NCBI GenBank assembly: GCA_963924555.1
Contig: OZ004596.1
Coordinates: 5,404,139 to 5,468,138 of the forward strand
From: Crambe crambe
Lineage: Eukaryota; Porifera; Demospongiae; Poecilosclerida; Crambeidae
Direction: 5' to 3'
Length of the DNA stretch: 64,000 nt
Shown: positions 1-11,900 of the stretch, piece by piece
How the letters are laid out: the number at the start of each line of letters is the position of its first letter
How positions within the stretch are numbered: the first letter of the stretch is position 1
Notes under the pieces: generated by a model
The model's database searches: none
The model's input: only the letters and a program-made list of their open reading frames with translations
Told to the model about the DNA's origin: nothing
Position numbers and translations under genes: made by a program

Positions 1-455
1 ACAACCAAATACTTTGGCTGATACTTTTCATAGCTCATAGCAATGGGAGAAACCCGGGCCACAAGCATCGGAGGCAAGGAAAATTCCCACTTTCCATTCT
101 CCCATGTAACTAGTTTGTTTGTCATGACAGCTTTCTTGGAGTTTTCTTCCTTGCCTCCTAGAAGAACTAGTTGGTCATTCCACACTGTCATGCCAAACCA
201 CTTCACAGGACAAGGAGGGAGAACCTTCCACATATCCACATCAGGAGAGTAGGCATACACTGTGCTGTCGGCTCTGGGGTTTCCAGTGCACCCCCCACCT
301 ACGTGAAGCTGGCCATTGTAGAAGACCCCAAAAGCATTCTTCATGCCAGCAGGAATATCTGAACACGTCTTCCATTGGAGTAAAGGAGAGGGCTGACTGG
401 AAAGACCCTGAAATGGTATCACAGTGCATGCCATGAAATACTGAGCCACTTCCAT
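1..455 (-). CDS. Kelch-repeat protein, partial (runs off left edge)
   Basis: One open frame runs from an ATG at 455 to the window edge with no stop, so only the first ~150 residues are seen. It reads as Kelch beta-propeller blades: a blade with GVFYNGQLHVGGG, then a Tyr-x-Pro-x-x-x-x-Trp segment (VYAYSPDVDMWKVLPP), then WNDQLVLLGGKEE. The Gly-Gly pairs and the spaced Tyr/Trp are the Kelch signature. An in-frame TAA lies two codons before the ATG, so this is a plausible true start, although an upstream spliced exon is possible. Kelch propellers usually bind protein partners. With no BTB, F-box or other partner domain visible, the function cannot be narrowed. The gene points away from AP4B1, with the hAT element between them. 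Confidence 0.75.
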   Translation of the reverse strand, partial: MEVAQYFMACTVIPFQGLSSQPSPLLQWKTCSDIPAGMKNAFGVFYNGQLHVGGGCTGNPRADSTVYAYSPDVDMWKVLPPCPVKWFGMTVWNDQLVLLGGKEENSKKAVMTNKLVTWENGKWEFSLPPMLVARVSPIAMSYEKYQPKYLV

Positions 456-511
456 TACTATGTATTACCATTGCTATTTCCCACATTTACCCATATGCTA
501 TACTCTGTATA

Positions 512-945
512 CACTGGCGTAGGAACAGGGGGGCCACAGGGGCCAGGGCCCCCCTATTATTTTCAGACAGGGGGCAGGGCCCCCCTTATTATTGATTGCA
601 TAATTGCTATAGCTACTATACACTGCATAATACTTCACAGCTGTAATAAAAGTGAAATCTACAAAGGCATGTTTGATAAACTGATTAGATTATACTTGAT
701 ATTTCCAGTCACTTCAGCCACAGCAGAAGGCTCTTTTTCTTCCTTTCATCAAATGAAAACGTAGCTATTTAACAAGCACTATGACTGAATGTCAATTGAA
801 CAACTATTATAGCTAATTATACATGAAGAATTAGCCGAAGAATAAATTACTTTGGAGTTTGATTCCCCCCCCCCAGTAAAATGAGCGTGATCTTGACTAT
901 TACTTAGGTGGCCCCCCTATTCAAAACCATCTTCCTACGCCATTG
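512..945 (+). mobile_element. Internally deleted hAT-type DNA transposon
   Basis: The ends are imperfect inverted repeats: CACTGGCGTAGGAA at 512 and the complement of CAATGGCGTAGGAA ending at 945. Each is followed by G/C runs of the ggggggcc type. Inside, on the + strand at about 660-763, is a frame reading KLIRLYLIFPVTSATAEGSF. This matches the C-terminal dimerisation segment of hAT transposases (IPVT-A-T/S-ER-FS). Stops follow it and most of the transposase is missing, so the copy is non-autonomous. A clean 8-base target duplication is not visible; only GTATA is shared by the two flanks. The right end lies inside the last coding exon of AP4B1. Confidence 0.72.
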
Positions 946-3900
946 GTATATATAGTGTGGAGTCACTGTGGAATCTCTTACTAGACTCTGGAAGAAGTGT
1001 TTGACAAAGCCCGATGCTTGTTTTGTATTTTCACACTTGAGGGTGAATGATAGCATAGCATTGCTCACAGCAATATTAACTTCAACCAGGAAGAAGTGTG
1101 AAGTGGAAACCTGTCAGGGGGGTGAAGTATCATCACAACCTTCATGCATGCTACTATAAACTAGCCATACTTACATGCTGTGCATAGAAGAAATATTTTA
1201 TAATTGATTGATCGGGAGGGCTAGAAGCCATTGTCATGATGTGACGAGAAGCAAGGGCCTTTTTGAAGTCTCTTGGAGACGGTACAGTCTTCAGATACAC
1301 ATACATTTCCTTTCTACAATAATTATCATACCAGAGCCATCATAACTAGCCCGAGGCATGTATTCATCACAGTTAGCTTGAGGCATACATACATCATACT
1401 TACGTTATGTGTAGCTCATTCCATTTGAGTTCAAAGTCTGCAGCTGAAATGGTGACCTCTGGGTTCAGGGGAATCGTCAGAACAGAATCCTGTCTTCTCA
1501 GCAAGTTGTTGGACTCACCACAGTGAATTAGTTCTTTCTCAAAATTAACCTCTTATGGTTTATACATGCAGTGTCAATAATGTGTGCCTTATATTTACAT
1601 GTATTATACCAACCTCCTCCACTGGAATCTGATTCATGACTCAAAATGTATGGATATTTCTGAGAAATGAACTCCTTGGAAGGTTTTTCAAACATAATCG
1701 AGAGTGTATTGAATTCCGGTAACAGAAGAAACTAGAATAGAGTTACATTAATGCTTTCATTTGGGCATTTAAGCTGCTGGTCTCGAGCTTACTCTAGCTG
1801 AAGCAGGATTCTCCTCACTAACTAGCTTTATCTGACCACACACAACTCTCTTGGCCATCTTCAGGTCTGCTTTGAGCAGACGGTAGTAGAGCATGGCCCT
1901 GTCCTTTACATCCTGATCATTCTCTTCATCTGTGCATCCAAAAAGAATCTACCCACTGTGCATGTGAGGAACTGATATTAGCTACATACTGATGACATAA
2001 TCCAGAAGTCTCCCCAGCATTCCCTGACACTCTGGGGGTCTCTTGAAGAACAGCTTCATGACTGCAGAGAGGAGCTGGAGTTTCACTCCAGAGGAGGATT
2101 CATCTGACACACTGTTCACCATTTCTTCCAGGATGTAGGGAGCATTGGGAACAAACTACATAGAAGAAAAGGTAATATACCACGTAAAGTTCTATATATG
2201 GCTGGGGGAAATCGAAATGACATACATGTACCATGAAATCCACAAAACATTTTTCAAGGTTTACATGGTTATTACCTCTCCATATTCCCCTATAATCCAA
2301 ATGAATGCTGCTTTTCCCTCAGGGTCAGAGTGAGTTACACAGGTGAGTGATAACTTTGGGAGTACAGCCTCTAACATGTTGTCAAATTTGCGGAGGATAC
2401 CTAATAATTGTAATAATGCAAGCAAAAAAAACGAACTCATAAACAAGAAATGTCAATCTTACTTGTCATTGTTACTAAGGTTTCTGAAGTAACATAGTCA
2501 ATATTGAACCCAAGCAGAGAAACAAGTTTGTCTGAGCACTTGTTGGCCCTGGCAGGCAATCTGAGGGCAATACTGCCCATTGCCTGGATGGCATTCCTCG
2601 CCACCAGAGCATTTACATCTGTTGCATACATACTGCAGGATGAATATAATAGCAAATTTATTGAAATCCTTCACTATAATAATATACCTCAGTTCATCCA
2701 TGATTTGCTGGGCATTTTCAAACATACATATCTCAGAAAGTATTTCAATCTTCTTCACTTTAACATGGTGTGGATCTGTGTACCTGAACAAAACCAAGAG
2801 CTCAATAATCAGGGTTAATATGAAGGTCAACCAACCTGCAGTAGAAGCTTTTATAGTCTTGCCTCCACATCTGTGGGTTTTTGGCCAGCAAAATTTTAGC
2901 ATGTGAGAGGTAGATATATGACAGCTCAACATAGTCTATGCACACGAAGGTAAGCATAGGAGCTGCAGGGGTTAATCGAATCTATGAATAGAAACTGTAG
3001 GGGTTAATTAATTACACATTAATTGATGAGTTCCACCAAAATTGAATACAAAATATTTGAATGCTTCATTGTAAACATACTGCGTATTCTTTTGTACACA
3101 TCCTTCAATAAGTGTGGCATATTTTCCGTTAGACTAATGAAGAGATGAATTGCTCCCAAAACTACACCACAGTTGGCATGCTTGAGCCGGTCATCTAGAA
3201 TTGTCTGGAGAAAAACAAAATTAATATGGAAAGCATTTATCTCTAACTACATCTCTTTCCTATAGAAAGAGGTCCAAACTTTGGGACAAAGTAGTCATTT
3301 TATCAAATAGAAATTGTTATTTGATACAACTATAAACTTAGTCATCTCACTTACTAAGATATCATAAACTTCATCTTCTGAAAGCGGTTGATATCGAGTG
3401 AGTAGGTCCAGTATTTGGCATTGTCCCCACTCACTAAATTCATGAAGCCTATGGTGAATTGAAAAGCCAGAGGATCCCGTTATGTCAATGATTGCATGAG
3501 GCTTATTATGTAGATTATGGCTATTTTGAAACTGAAGATTGTTTGTGTGATAACATGTATCTATGATGAGTTAAGTACATGCTTTGGTAAACATAAACAT
3601 TTATATATTAACCTGTTGAGGAGGTAATGGGCAATCTTGGTGTTGACCACCATCCCTCCCTCACTGGCCAGGAGCTCAGTGAGGGCAGCTATGCAGTTAC
3701 TAACCACTTGAGGATCTCGATCACGCAGCATCTGGTAGAGAATATCCACAAAGTTCATCTCTGGAATAATAAATCATCATACTATAGATAAAACAGAAAA
3801 ACATGAAGTGTTATGCATAATCTGATAATATAGCATGGCTTTTAAGAGTAAAGCCATTATTTACTCACGGAAACACTCCATGATCAGCGCTACTACATAT

Positions 3901-4660
3901 ATGGCTTTTGATATGACAGCTTGTGCACTTATACAGAGTAATATTACTCACCATCCACTGCATTAGGATCTATATAAAAGAGCTTGACCACTCCCATCAC
4001 TGCTGTCTTCCTGACATAGGGACTTGCATCTCTTAGTCCCAACTGCAATGGTTCTCGTAAGTACTTCACTATATCTGGCAAGCTGTGTACACATAAATGA
4101 CCATATATAGCCACAGCCAGAAATAATTTGTATATTCATTTAAAAAAACAAACAAACCCTATTGAGGTATATTAATTGTACTTGCTTCAAGGAGATTATA
4201 GCCATTATTATTGGTTTACCATCTTAGAGAACACAGGCTTCTAAGGGCCAATCCACGTAACATTCGGTTACGATCTTGAAAATCCTTCTGAAGAGTATTG
4301 ATTGTCATCAGAGCAAGATCAGAATTGGTCTCAGCATAGTTTCCAAGGTACAAATACACCAATTTCTTCTGAACCAGATTATAAGTGCTACCTGCCTGTG
4401 GAATGGAATCATAGACCGGCTTGGTGAGATTTGCACATGCTCACTTTAATCATTTCACTGAAGAGACTGGAGACATCAATGCCCAGAGTCATGGCCCCCA
4501 CGACCTTCTGCACTGCCTTCTGATAGAGTGTTGGGTTCTTTTGCACATCTGGATCACTCAGGAAAGATCTAAGATGCGAATAAGTAAATCTACTATAGCT
4601 AGCTATATAGTTTACCATTTACCTTAGCTCAGTAATTTCTACCCTATCCCAGTTAGACAT
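904..4660 (-). CDS. AP4B1: AP-4 adaptor complex subunit beta
   Basis: Seventeen exons give about 759 residues (human about 739). Exons (low to high): 904-1110, 1175-1313, 1404-1551, 1614-1731, 1793-1948, 1997-2155, 2276-2400, 2463-2632, 2688-2783, 2836-2962, 3081-3204, 3355-3448, 3613-3760, 3952-4082, 4220-4395, 4445-4568, 4623-4660. The N-terminal two thirds is the adaptin HEAT-repeat trunk: MTLGIDVSSLFSEMIK, LALRSLCSLR, LASEGGMVVNTKIAHYLLNR. The C-terminal part matches the beta-4 platform (QDSVLTIPLNPEVTISAADF). There is no long hinge, which fits beta-4 better than beta-1, -2 or -3. AP-4 sorts cargo from the trans-Golgi network without clathrin. The donor after 1997 (gtcatc) is weak; the stronger gtatgt nearby breaks the frame. 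The final codons and the TAA at 904-906 come from the hAT inverted repeat. The start (MSNWDRVEITEL) is 82 bases from the likely PARG start. Confidence 0.9.
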
Positions 4661-4742
4661 GACTGACAAGTATACATTCTTTCTGCGCATCATTCACGTT
4701 GCGCAGCTGGCCATGATTGCCACGCCCACTATACTGTACAAG
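4661..4742. promoter_or_regulatory. Bidirectional promoter, AP4B1/PARG
   Basis: Only 82 bases separate the AP4B1 start codon (4660, -) from the likely PARG start codon (4743, +), so both promoters and 5' leaders must share or overlap this stretch. CATG at 4658-4661 contains the AP4B1 ATG on the minus strand and an upstream ATG on the plus strand that is in frame with PARG. If that ATG were used, PARG would gain 28 hydrophobic-rich residues. No TATA box is evident. The promoter role is inferred from geometry. Confidence 0.5.
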
Positions 4743-6228
4743 ATGGAATCTGCGCAGAAGAGCCAAGAGTTTATCCTTCTGCCTGTAGCGTATGAAAACT
4801 GGTCAAGCCTCAAAGATGACTTAGATGTTCTTGCCAGCAAGAAGACGAAAGGTTTAGACGTTTTGGAAGAAATTCTATGCAAATACGACCAGTGGGAGAA
4901 CGTCCATGTTCCTTTAGGTCTTCTAAGAGACGTTTTGAAGAAAGGGGATCATGGGTTTACTGAAGAACACTTTTGTGGTGTACTGCTTCCCTGGTTGGCT
5001 CAAAAAGCTCTTGAAGTGAATGATTTGTTTAAAGACCACAAAATTCGTGTAAGAGTGTGTTTTGTGCTACCTGCTAGCTAATTCTATTTATATATTGCCA
5101 TGTCTTGTCATCTTGTCATAGAATCTATATGCTGGACAGCAAGGAAAAGTTGAGTACACTCGAAGGCAAGTGTGCTGTCTTTTAGTGCTTGCGTTTTTCA
5201 ATGCCTTTGAGCCAGTTCAAGGCTCCTACCAACAGTTCACTCTAGCAGCCTTCTTTTCCTTTACCATGTTTGCCAGCCTACGAGAGAAACTCCTCTGCAT
5301 ATTGCACTACTTTGAACGCATTCGAGGAGCCGAGGAGGCCAAGGACGAAGAATTCCTGCATTTGTGCATCAGTGTGGAAAGGAGGAAGTTGAGCCCTGGG
5401 GATGCAGAGTTTTCTGCATGGACAGAATGTAACGAACCATTGACACAGTTTGAATCCCTGTCAGATGATTTGATAGAAGATGCTCATGGATGTCTACAGG
5501 TGGACTTTGCTAATGAGTACATTGGAGGAGGGGTATTGGGGATGGGGAATCTCCAGGTAATTAGTGACATGTTTGTTGTCGTTGTTTTTATCTATTATTT
5601 ATTCTTATAGGAAGAAATACGATTTGTTATCAATCCAGAATGCCTCATTTCTCTTCTTTTTTGTGAAAAAATGGAGGAATTGGAGTCAATTTTAATTACA
5701 GGGGCTGAGCAATTTTCCTCGTACAAGGGATATGGAGGAAAATTCACATTTACTGGTCCTTATAAAGACACCAATAAGGTGGATGAATCCAAAAGACACT
5801 CTGTCAGCATTGTTGCCATAGACGCCATACCATTCATGTATAGTTCATCAGAAGTACAATTTCAGAAGCAAAGTATCCTCCGTGAACTGAACAAAGCTTA
5901 TTGTGGATTTAGCCATTTGGTTACGGGAGATGATGCCTCTACTGGAACCTGTGTCTCCGTGGCAACTGGAAATTGGGGGTGTGGTGCATTCGGGGGAAAT
6001 AAAGAGATGAAGACCATTATTCAGTGGTTAGCAGCATCAAGAGCTAAAAGAGCAATGAAGTACTACACATTCAAGGATGCACATTTATCTCAACGTCAGG
6101 AAAAAGTCATAGCTGCAGTTAATGCTAAGAAAGTGACAGTTGGAAAACTGTGCAAAGTTTTATTTATAAACTCGTCGAAAGATGTGTTTCAATACATTAT
6201 TGAATGCATGTCCAACACTGAATCTTGA
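4743..6228 (+). CDS. PARG: Poly(ADP-ribose) glycohydrolase, catalytic-core form
   Basis: Exons 4743-5048, 5122-5556 and 5611-6228 give 452 residues. PARG removes poly(ADP-ribose) from proteins by exo- and endoglycosidic cleavage, mainly in the nucleus after DNA damage. The macrodomain signature is present: GGGVLGMGNLQ ends exon 2 and EEIRFVINPE starts exon 3, so the GGG-x(6-8)-QEE catalytic loop is split by a 54-base intron between Gln and the two Glu. Further family blocks follow: ITGAEQFSSYKGYGGKF, VAIDA, RELNKAYCGF, VATGNWGCGAFGG. The long N-terminal regulatory region of vertebrate PARG is absent, so this resembles a short core isoform. The stop lies 55 bases from the CCDC86 stop (tail-to-tail). 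An in-frame ATG at 4659 is an alternative start. Confidence 0.93.
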
Positions 6229-6283
6229 TTTCACAATATTGAATTTTGAGAAAACGAAATAAAAAGTGAATTAAAATTCCCTG

Positions 6284-6819
6284 CTATCTTTTCTCTAGTG
6301 CCCTAATCTGCTTCTTCTTTAACCTCTTTAATTTTGATGCATTCGTTATCTGTACATGCATGGGTGGTGTTAGTGAAGAGTACATCCATATCATATTACT
6401 TTTTTATACCTTTTGGACAATTTCTCCTTTTTTCTGTTTCTCAATTTTTCTAAGGCGTCTTTCTTTCATCTTTTCTTTTTTCTCCTAGAATAAGATACAA
6501 TCTTATAAGCTGGCTATCATAAAATCATGAAGTTACTAGCTGCCAGTTACTACAGACCTCTCTCTCTCTTTTTGCTGCCTCCCTCATTTCTCTCTCTAAC
6601 TCCTTCATGGCTCTATTTTCTGATCTCTCAATCTGCTTCCTTTTCCAGCTAGATTTCGGTACTGAGCAAATTATGGCTTTACTCCTGCATAGTACAGTGG
6701 TGCTTTTACAATACCAGCTAGCAATCGTTTTATTAATACCTGCTCCCCGGTTCCCTCCACACCCTTCCTGACTTTGGTTTTCCCCTGGGCACAACCAAGG
6801 CCGATACAGCTTGAGCCAT
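6284..6819 (-). CDS. CCDC86: CCDC86 / Cgr1-family nucleolar protein
   Basis: Four exons (6284-6349, 6410-6484, 6558-6648, 6740-6819) give 103 residues. The N-terminus reads PRGKPKSGRVWREP and joins across the first intron to SSWKRKQIERSE. A highly charged helix follows (KMKERRLRKIEKQKKGEIVQ), then a C-terminal ITNASKLKRLKKKQIRALEK. These match the conserved C-terminal module of vertebrate CCDC86 (cyclon) and yeast Cgr1, which is nucleolar and linked to 60S subunit maturation. The protein is close to Cgr1 in size and lacks the long N-terminal part of vertebrate CCDC86. All four exons keep phase and end in TAG. The start codon is 69 bases from the TMEM17 start. Confidence 0.85.
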
Positions 6820-6888
6820 AGTCGAGTCTTTGAAATGTTGGGCACGTGTTGGTGTGCAACATTTGGAATCAGTGTATCTAACTCGTTC
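6820..6888. promoter_or_regulatory. Bidirectional promoter, CCDC86/TMEM17
   Basis: Start codons of the divergent CCDC86 and TMEM17 genes are 69 bases apart. An upstream ATG for TMEM17 at 6811, inside the CCDC86 first exon, is also in frame. The stretch contains a CACGTG E-box-like hexamer (about 6843-6848). The promoter role is inferred from spacing alone. Confidence 0.45.
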
Positions 6889-8077
6889 ATGGCAAGCTTG
6901 AAATTGACGACTTTTACTTCTTCGGATAAGACTCACGTAGTAGTCAGTGACCGCCCTCGGAGAAACTACCGCTTACAGGGACTGCATCTCTTACCAGGTA
7001 ATACTAATACCTAGATATGCATCTCCACTAGTTGCCATGGTAACCTATCCTCTCCTTGTATTTCAGGTGCAGAAATAGTCACATTCCTTCCCCTTCAAAT
7101 GTCATTATACTTCAATGTCTTTTACTCTCCTCTTTGGGTCATATCATCAATTTTTGCATTAGAGAATAAGGTACATAGCTGAAACTCTGCATGCTTTTAA
7201 CTTACTAGTATAAAGCCTAAAGCACTTTATATTGCTTGGCATCATGTATGCTAGAATCTTGTTTTCACTAAAGTTAATATGCACCTTTCTATTGTCATAA
7301 ATTACAGTTTTCTGACTTGGCTGTGCACTATAAGTTCATCGATGTAATAGTCTATATCATCATGTTTACAGTGGAAGTGTCCAGGCTCTACTTCGGCTAT
7401 GAGGGAAACTTGAGGGAAAAGGTAATATAAAGGGGAGAAACCCTTAATTTTGTGTGTGTGAGAGAGAAATAAAATTTTAGTGAACTGTGGGGGTGGGGGG
7501 GAGTAGAGTGGAGAAGGACAGCAGTCTAGACCTAGTAGCCTAATACCTATGAAGCTATGTAATCTGTCTGCTGAGACAAAATTTCATTTTCATCTCCACT
7601 AAAAGCAATTATCTATGCAGTATGGAACTCGGCAGTATTTCTAAGTGTGGCTTTAGGGGGAAAATTCACTGAAAAAAACAACATAACTTTGTTTACTCTT
7701 GCTTGTGATTTGTGAATTTATTATTTCATTAGTCTTGGTAATATGCATGATGCAAGGGGACTTATATTATTGGTAGGTCAGCTGGTCTTAAAAAAGAACT
7801 AGTCAACATATTTCTGTAGGTTCCTGAATTGGCAGGATTCTGGTTGCTGACTCTATTGCAAACTCCCCTCACCATTTATCTTATGATAAACATTGATACT
7901 ATCATCCTTCCACTGGAGAGAAGCATCAACATAGTCCTACTGCTCTTCCTCATCCTTCAACTTGTGCTGGGAATCAGGGCACTCCAGCTCATGGTCCGTG
8001 CTCAAGCTGTCAAATTCCACCTCACCCGATTTGACGAGCTAGAAGACATTTCATTGCCAGAAGTAACCTCTCTTTGA
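6889..8077 (+). CDS. TMEM17: Transmembrane protein 17 (ciliary transition zone)
   Basis: Exons 6889-6997, 7067-7170, 7308-7421 and 7820-8077 give 194 residues (human 198). The frame reads LPLQMSLYFNVFYSPLWVIS, then a second hydrophobic segment with VSRLYFGYEGNLREKVPELA, then GFWLLTLLQTPLTIYLM and a fourth hydrophobic stretch. The C-terminal RAQAVKFHLTRFDEL matches the TMEM17 tail (LAVRFHL-FDRL). TMEM17 is a four-pass member of the MKS/B9 module at the ciliary transition zone. Its presence implies ciliated or flagellated cells. It is convergent with the tektin gene. Confidence 0.92.
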
Positions 8078-8939
8078 TATTCACTAAGTCACTCAAGCAT
8101 TTTTTTTATATTTTATTACCTCTCTAAATTTTTATCAATTATCAGCCCTATGTCATTACTGGGATTTGGTGGGGATTTAGGTAGGAATTTTGGTAACAGC
8201 CTTTTTCATCTGCCAGTTCTATCAGTGGCATCTCAGCCAAGAGACATTCAAAGAAAACACCACTTCATCTTCTCTTTGATCTTGGTGCAAATTTACCACT
8301 GTTGAAGCCATAGCATGCAATGGTCAGCTGGATTCCATCTCCTCCAATGTGGCCTGCCTGCATCCTGAGATGTCATCATTGGGTAGACTACAGTCATAGC
8401 TAGAACAGTTGCATCCCCCACAAGCATCAGTACTTGTGTACATGAGACCACATGTGTTAACATGAGAAGATGAGCCCACAAAAGCCGTCTTCTTCCTGTT
8501 CAATTTCAAATGCTCCACTCCTCCAGTTTGAATGTCCACAATGTTGAAGTGTCTTGAATATTGTGGTGCACCACAATGGTGATTGGTGATTTTCATTTGC
8601 AATTGTTGTGGTAGTAAAAATTCTACAATACTTTTGGCCATGATGACAGCATACCTCATTAGCCTCACACCCAGCCCACTTTTGTGCAGAGAAAAGCATG
8701 AGGCTAACCTCCATTCAAATTCTTAATAACAGTTTCAATTCTCACAAAATAATTTATTTTGCTTGTCAGGTCTATAAAAATCAAGAGTAATAAAACCTGT
8801 GCTATATAATAACACCATAAGTGATATAATGGTTGACCAAAAAAGTTAAGTGATGTATTGGTTTTTGTTTTAAGTGATGAAGAAAAAGTTCTTTGAAAAA
8901 AAAACTTTTTAAAAAAGTTGGGTTGGATCGGGCTGCCGT
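8078..8939. other. Intergenic stretch between TMEM17 and tektin 3' ends
   Basis: This should hold both 3' UTRs. A minus-strand frame of about 114 codons (8324-8668) contains Cys-rich CGLMYTSTDACGGCNCSSYD. I recognise no family in it and see no clear splice partners, so I do not call it a gene. The part near 8890-8920 is A/T-rich. Confidence 0.3.
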
Positions 8940-11900
8940 CTAAGATTGTTTTTTTCCGAGCTGGCTTCTGAGAGCCATGCATTGTTCCTGGTCGATAAAG
9001 AGAGATTTGCTCTTGACTTCAATGTCCTCTTGAAGTGTAAGCTGATTCCTTCTCAAACCTTTCACAGCTTCATCAGTTGTGATGTATAAGTTCTGTAGGC
9101 TTGTCATGGAGCTATTAATCTCCCCCACTTCATTCTTGAGGCCATCCTGAACTGCATCTCGGACATTTTCTTTTGTGGAGCGGTACGAACGAATGTCGAG
9201 ACGTGTTTGAGCTAGCATCATCGGTCTTTCTTTGTCTTGAATTGACTTTTCTAAATTGGATAAGCTTTCTTGCATAGAAATCAGTTCTGCCATGACCTAT
9301 TGAGTAAATAAGAAAAATAATGAATTCTGGTTATTTTAGAGGGAATTATTGGAAAACCACAAATATTCATGGAAGCACTGTTAGTGTGATACCCAGACAT
9401 CTGCACAACCCCACAGCTAGTTAGGATGGACCAATCACAGAGCAGAGAGATGGAATCTCAGATAAGTGTAATTCCGACAGTCTATGTAGGGTGTGACATG
9501 ATACCCCATAGCAGCTGACAGAAGCCTTGTTCTGGAGGGGAAGAATCCCCACTTTGAGGGTTGTGCCATTTGAAAGCCACAGTATGCTCTTAGAGTGAGG
9601 TGACACTCCTACAGCTAGGAGGCTAACCAGTAAATCCTCTGGTATTTCATCAACAGCCCACTAGGTTATTTTTTTCTTGTTGAAATTGACAGTAAAGTTG
9701 AGGGGAGAATTGTGAGTTTTGGAGGTGGGCACACCAGATTTGCAAATAAGAGAGCATTTTGATTTACTATCTCCAGCCATCATCAGTAAACAAGCAATTA
9801 TCACAATACCATACCACTTATCATTGTACCACAATCACATGCAGGAAATCATAATACAATAGAGGAAAAATATGTGTGGTAAAATTCCAAGTGATTTTAT
9901 TTTTTTCTTACCAATTCCAAGTGACATTCAAGCTTTTGTTTGGCATGACTGGTTTCATGAATACGCTTTGAAAACTCCAGATTGACAATGTCCCTCTGTT
10001 TGCTGATGTCTGCTCTGGTTTGCTCCAGGACGCTACTAATGACCCCTCTGAGAACACTAGAGGCATTGCACTCCTTCTCTGTCTTCAAGATGTTCTCATT
10101 AGAGAGGGTGGTCCACTGCTCATGAGTGATACACCTGGAGTGGGAGAAAGGGAACATCATCAGCACTATAATCGAGGGGTCTTCCTTCCTTTATAGCAAA
10201 TACAGGGAAGGGGTGTTTTTCTTTATTATATTGCATTACCTAACAGCAAACCAGCTGAAAGTCTCTTGCAAAATGGTCCCTTGCATTTTTTGGGACTGAG
10301 AAAATGTTTTCAATCTGAGAATCCCTACAAGTTGCTTCTTCAGTGATGATGAAAGAGATGTTTCAAAATAGCAACACTATGTTTTCACATGAAAAGCTTC
10401 CAGCTGGTTGGCTTACTGACTATAGCTGGGTGTGTACCCAGCTATGGTGTAGGCATCGTAACTGGGAACCAGTAGATAACAAAAGCCCACAAACAAACTA
10501 AGCTGTCTAACAGATAGCACCAATGCTAAATCCACCCCTCAAAACAGCTTAGAAAGTTTTGGCTCACTGCCTTTATCAGGTATGAATATCCTTAATTGTT
10601 ATCTGAGTTGGTTTTGCAGTCTTGCACAGAATGTAGCTACACCCACATTTCCAGACCATGCTATTCTCAGCTCAGGAAGATCAGGGGTATCAACTTACAG
10701 AAACAAACAAGCAGCCATGGACTTGTAGTTAGCTATTACTATTGGTACAGAAGAACACTGTCATTAGTTTCCATGTCATTGACTATAATAATTATTAGCT
10801 AATCAGTTATTTGAATGTTTAACAATGTTTTTTTTAGTAATAACAAACTCAATTCTAGTAATAAGTAGCTAATAATTATTATACTACTTACTCTGACTGG
10901 ATCTCAGGTTCCTCTTGGCAGTAGTATATTGCCTCTGATTTATCATTGAGGGTAGCACAGGACTCGTCTAAGCTAAGAGCTCCTAACTTCTCCGTTAGAT
11001 CCTTCTCTAGATTGTATTTTGCAGCTCTTAGTAACCTGGAATGATGATAATATAGATGATATGGAGCAACAATAAAATACTGCAGATTTTCAGAAGTTGT
11101 TGGTAGATGTGAAGAACTGGGAGCTTGCAGTTGCTATTTATAGGGAAAACAATGTGTAGGCATTAAAGCCAGAAACCATTCATGGTCCAGTGAAGTGGAA
11201 CTAGGGATGTGGTTCGTTGCACTTATTTGATGTCTTTTAATACAACTCCCCTACATCACATACCCACACTCCAAAGTCCCAATTTTTTAATGAGTTGGCC
11301 AGTTGCAAGTGGCTCCTTCTCTCTGAATTGGTGGAGGTGGTATTGAAAACAAAGGGAAAAGGGAGTGTGCAATTATAGAGCAATAGGAAATAAAGGTGTG
11401 CTATAGCAGTTGGTATGGAACCATGCAGCTGTTATTATAACATGAGGTAGCAGCCGCTGGTCAGTCATGATCAGGAAGATTATACAAGAGATAACTGGTC
11501 ATTTCATGTATAGGATTAAATAATGTTATTAGTTCCAGCTGCATTTGTACACGTGCATGAAGCCTGTGATTATAACAATAAGTCCATTTCTTAGATTCAC
11601 ATTAAATTTCACCACACACATTCAAATCACTTGAGTAGCCACCGGACTTTGGGGGAGCATGAAATGAAAAATATTTCCACAGGTGGGTAAACACGTGCAT
11701 GGGATCAAATGGACGGATGGGGCAGGCAGGGAGAGTACAATAGGGCCCACACGCAAGTTTCTCTCTAACTTATATACACTATATTAAGCTATCATATACC
11801 TGATTTGTTCCACTGTTTGATCATGCGTACTCTGCAGAAGAGCTTGAACTCCATGCAACACCTCCACTTCCTACATTATATCGTAAATGTGTGTGGCATG

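Noticed and set aside
8324-8714. Cys-rich minus-strand frames between TMEM17 and tektin
   Set aside because: Three overlapping frames are open, none resembles a known family, and no splice partners were found. Kept only as an intergenic note.
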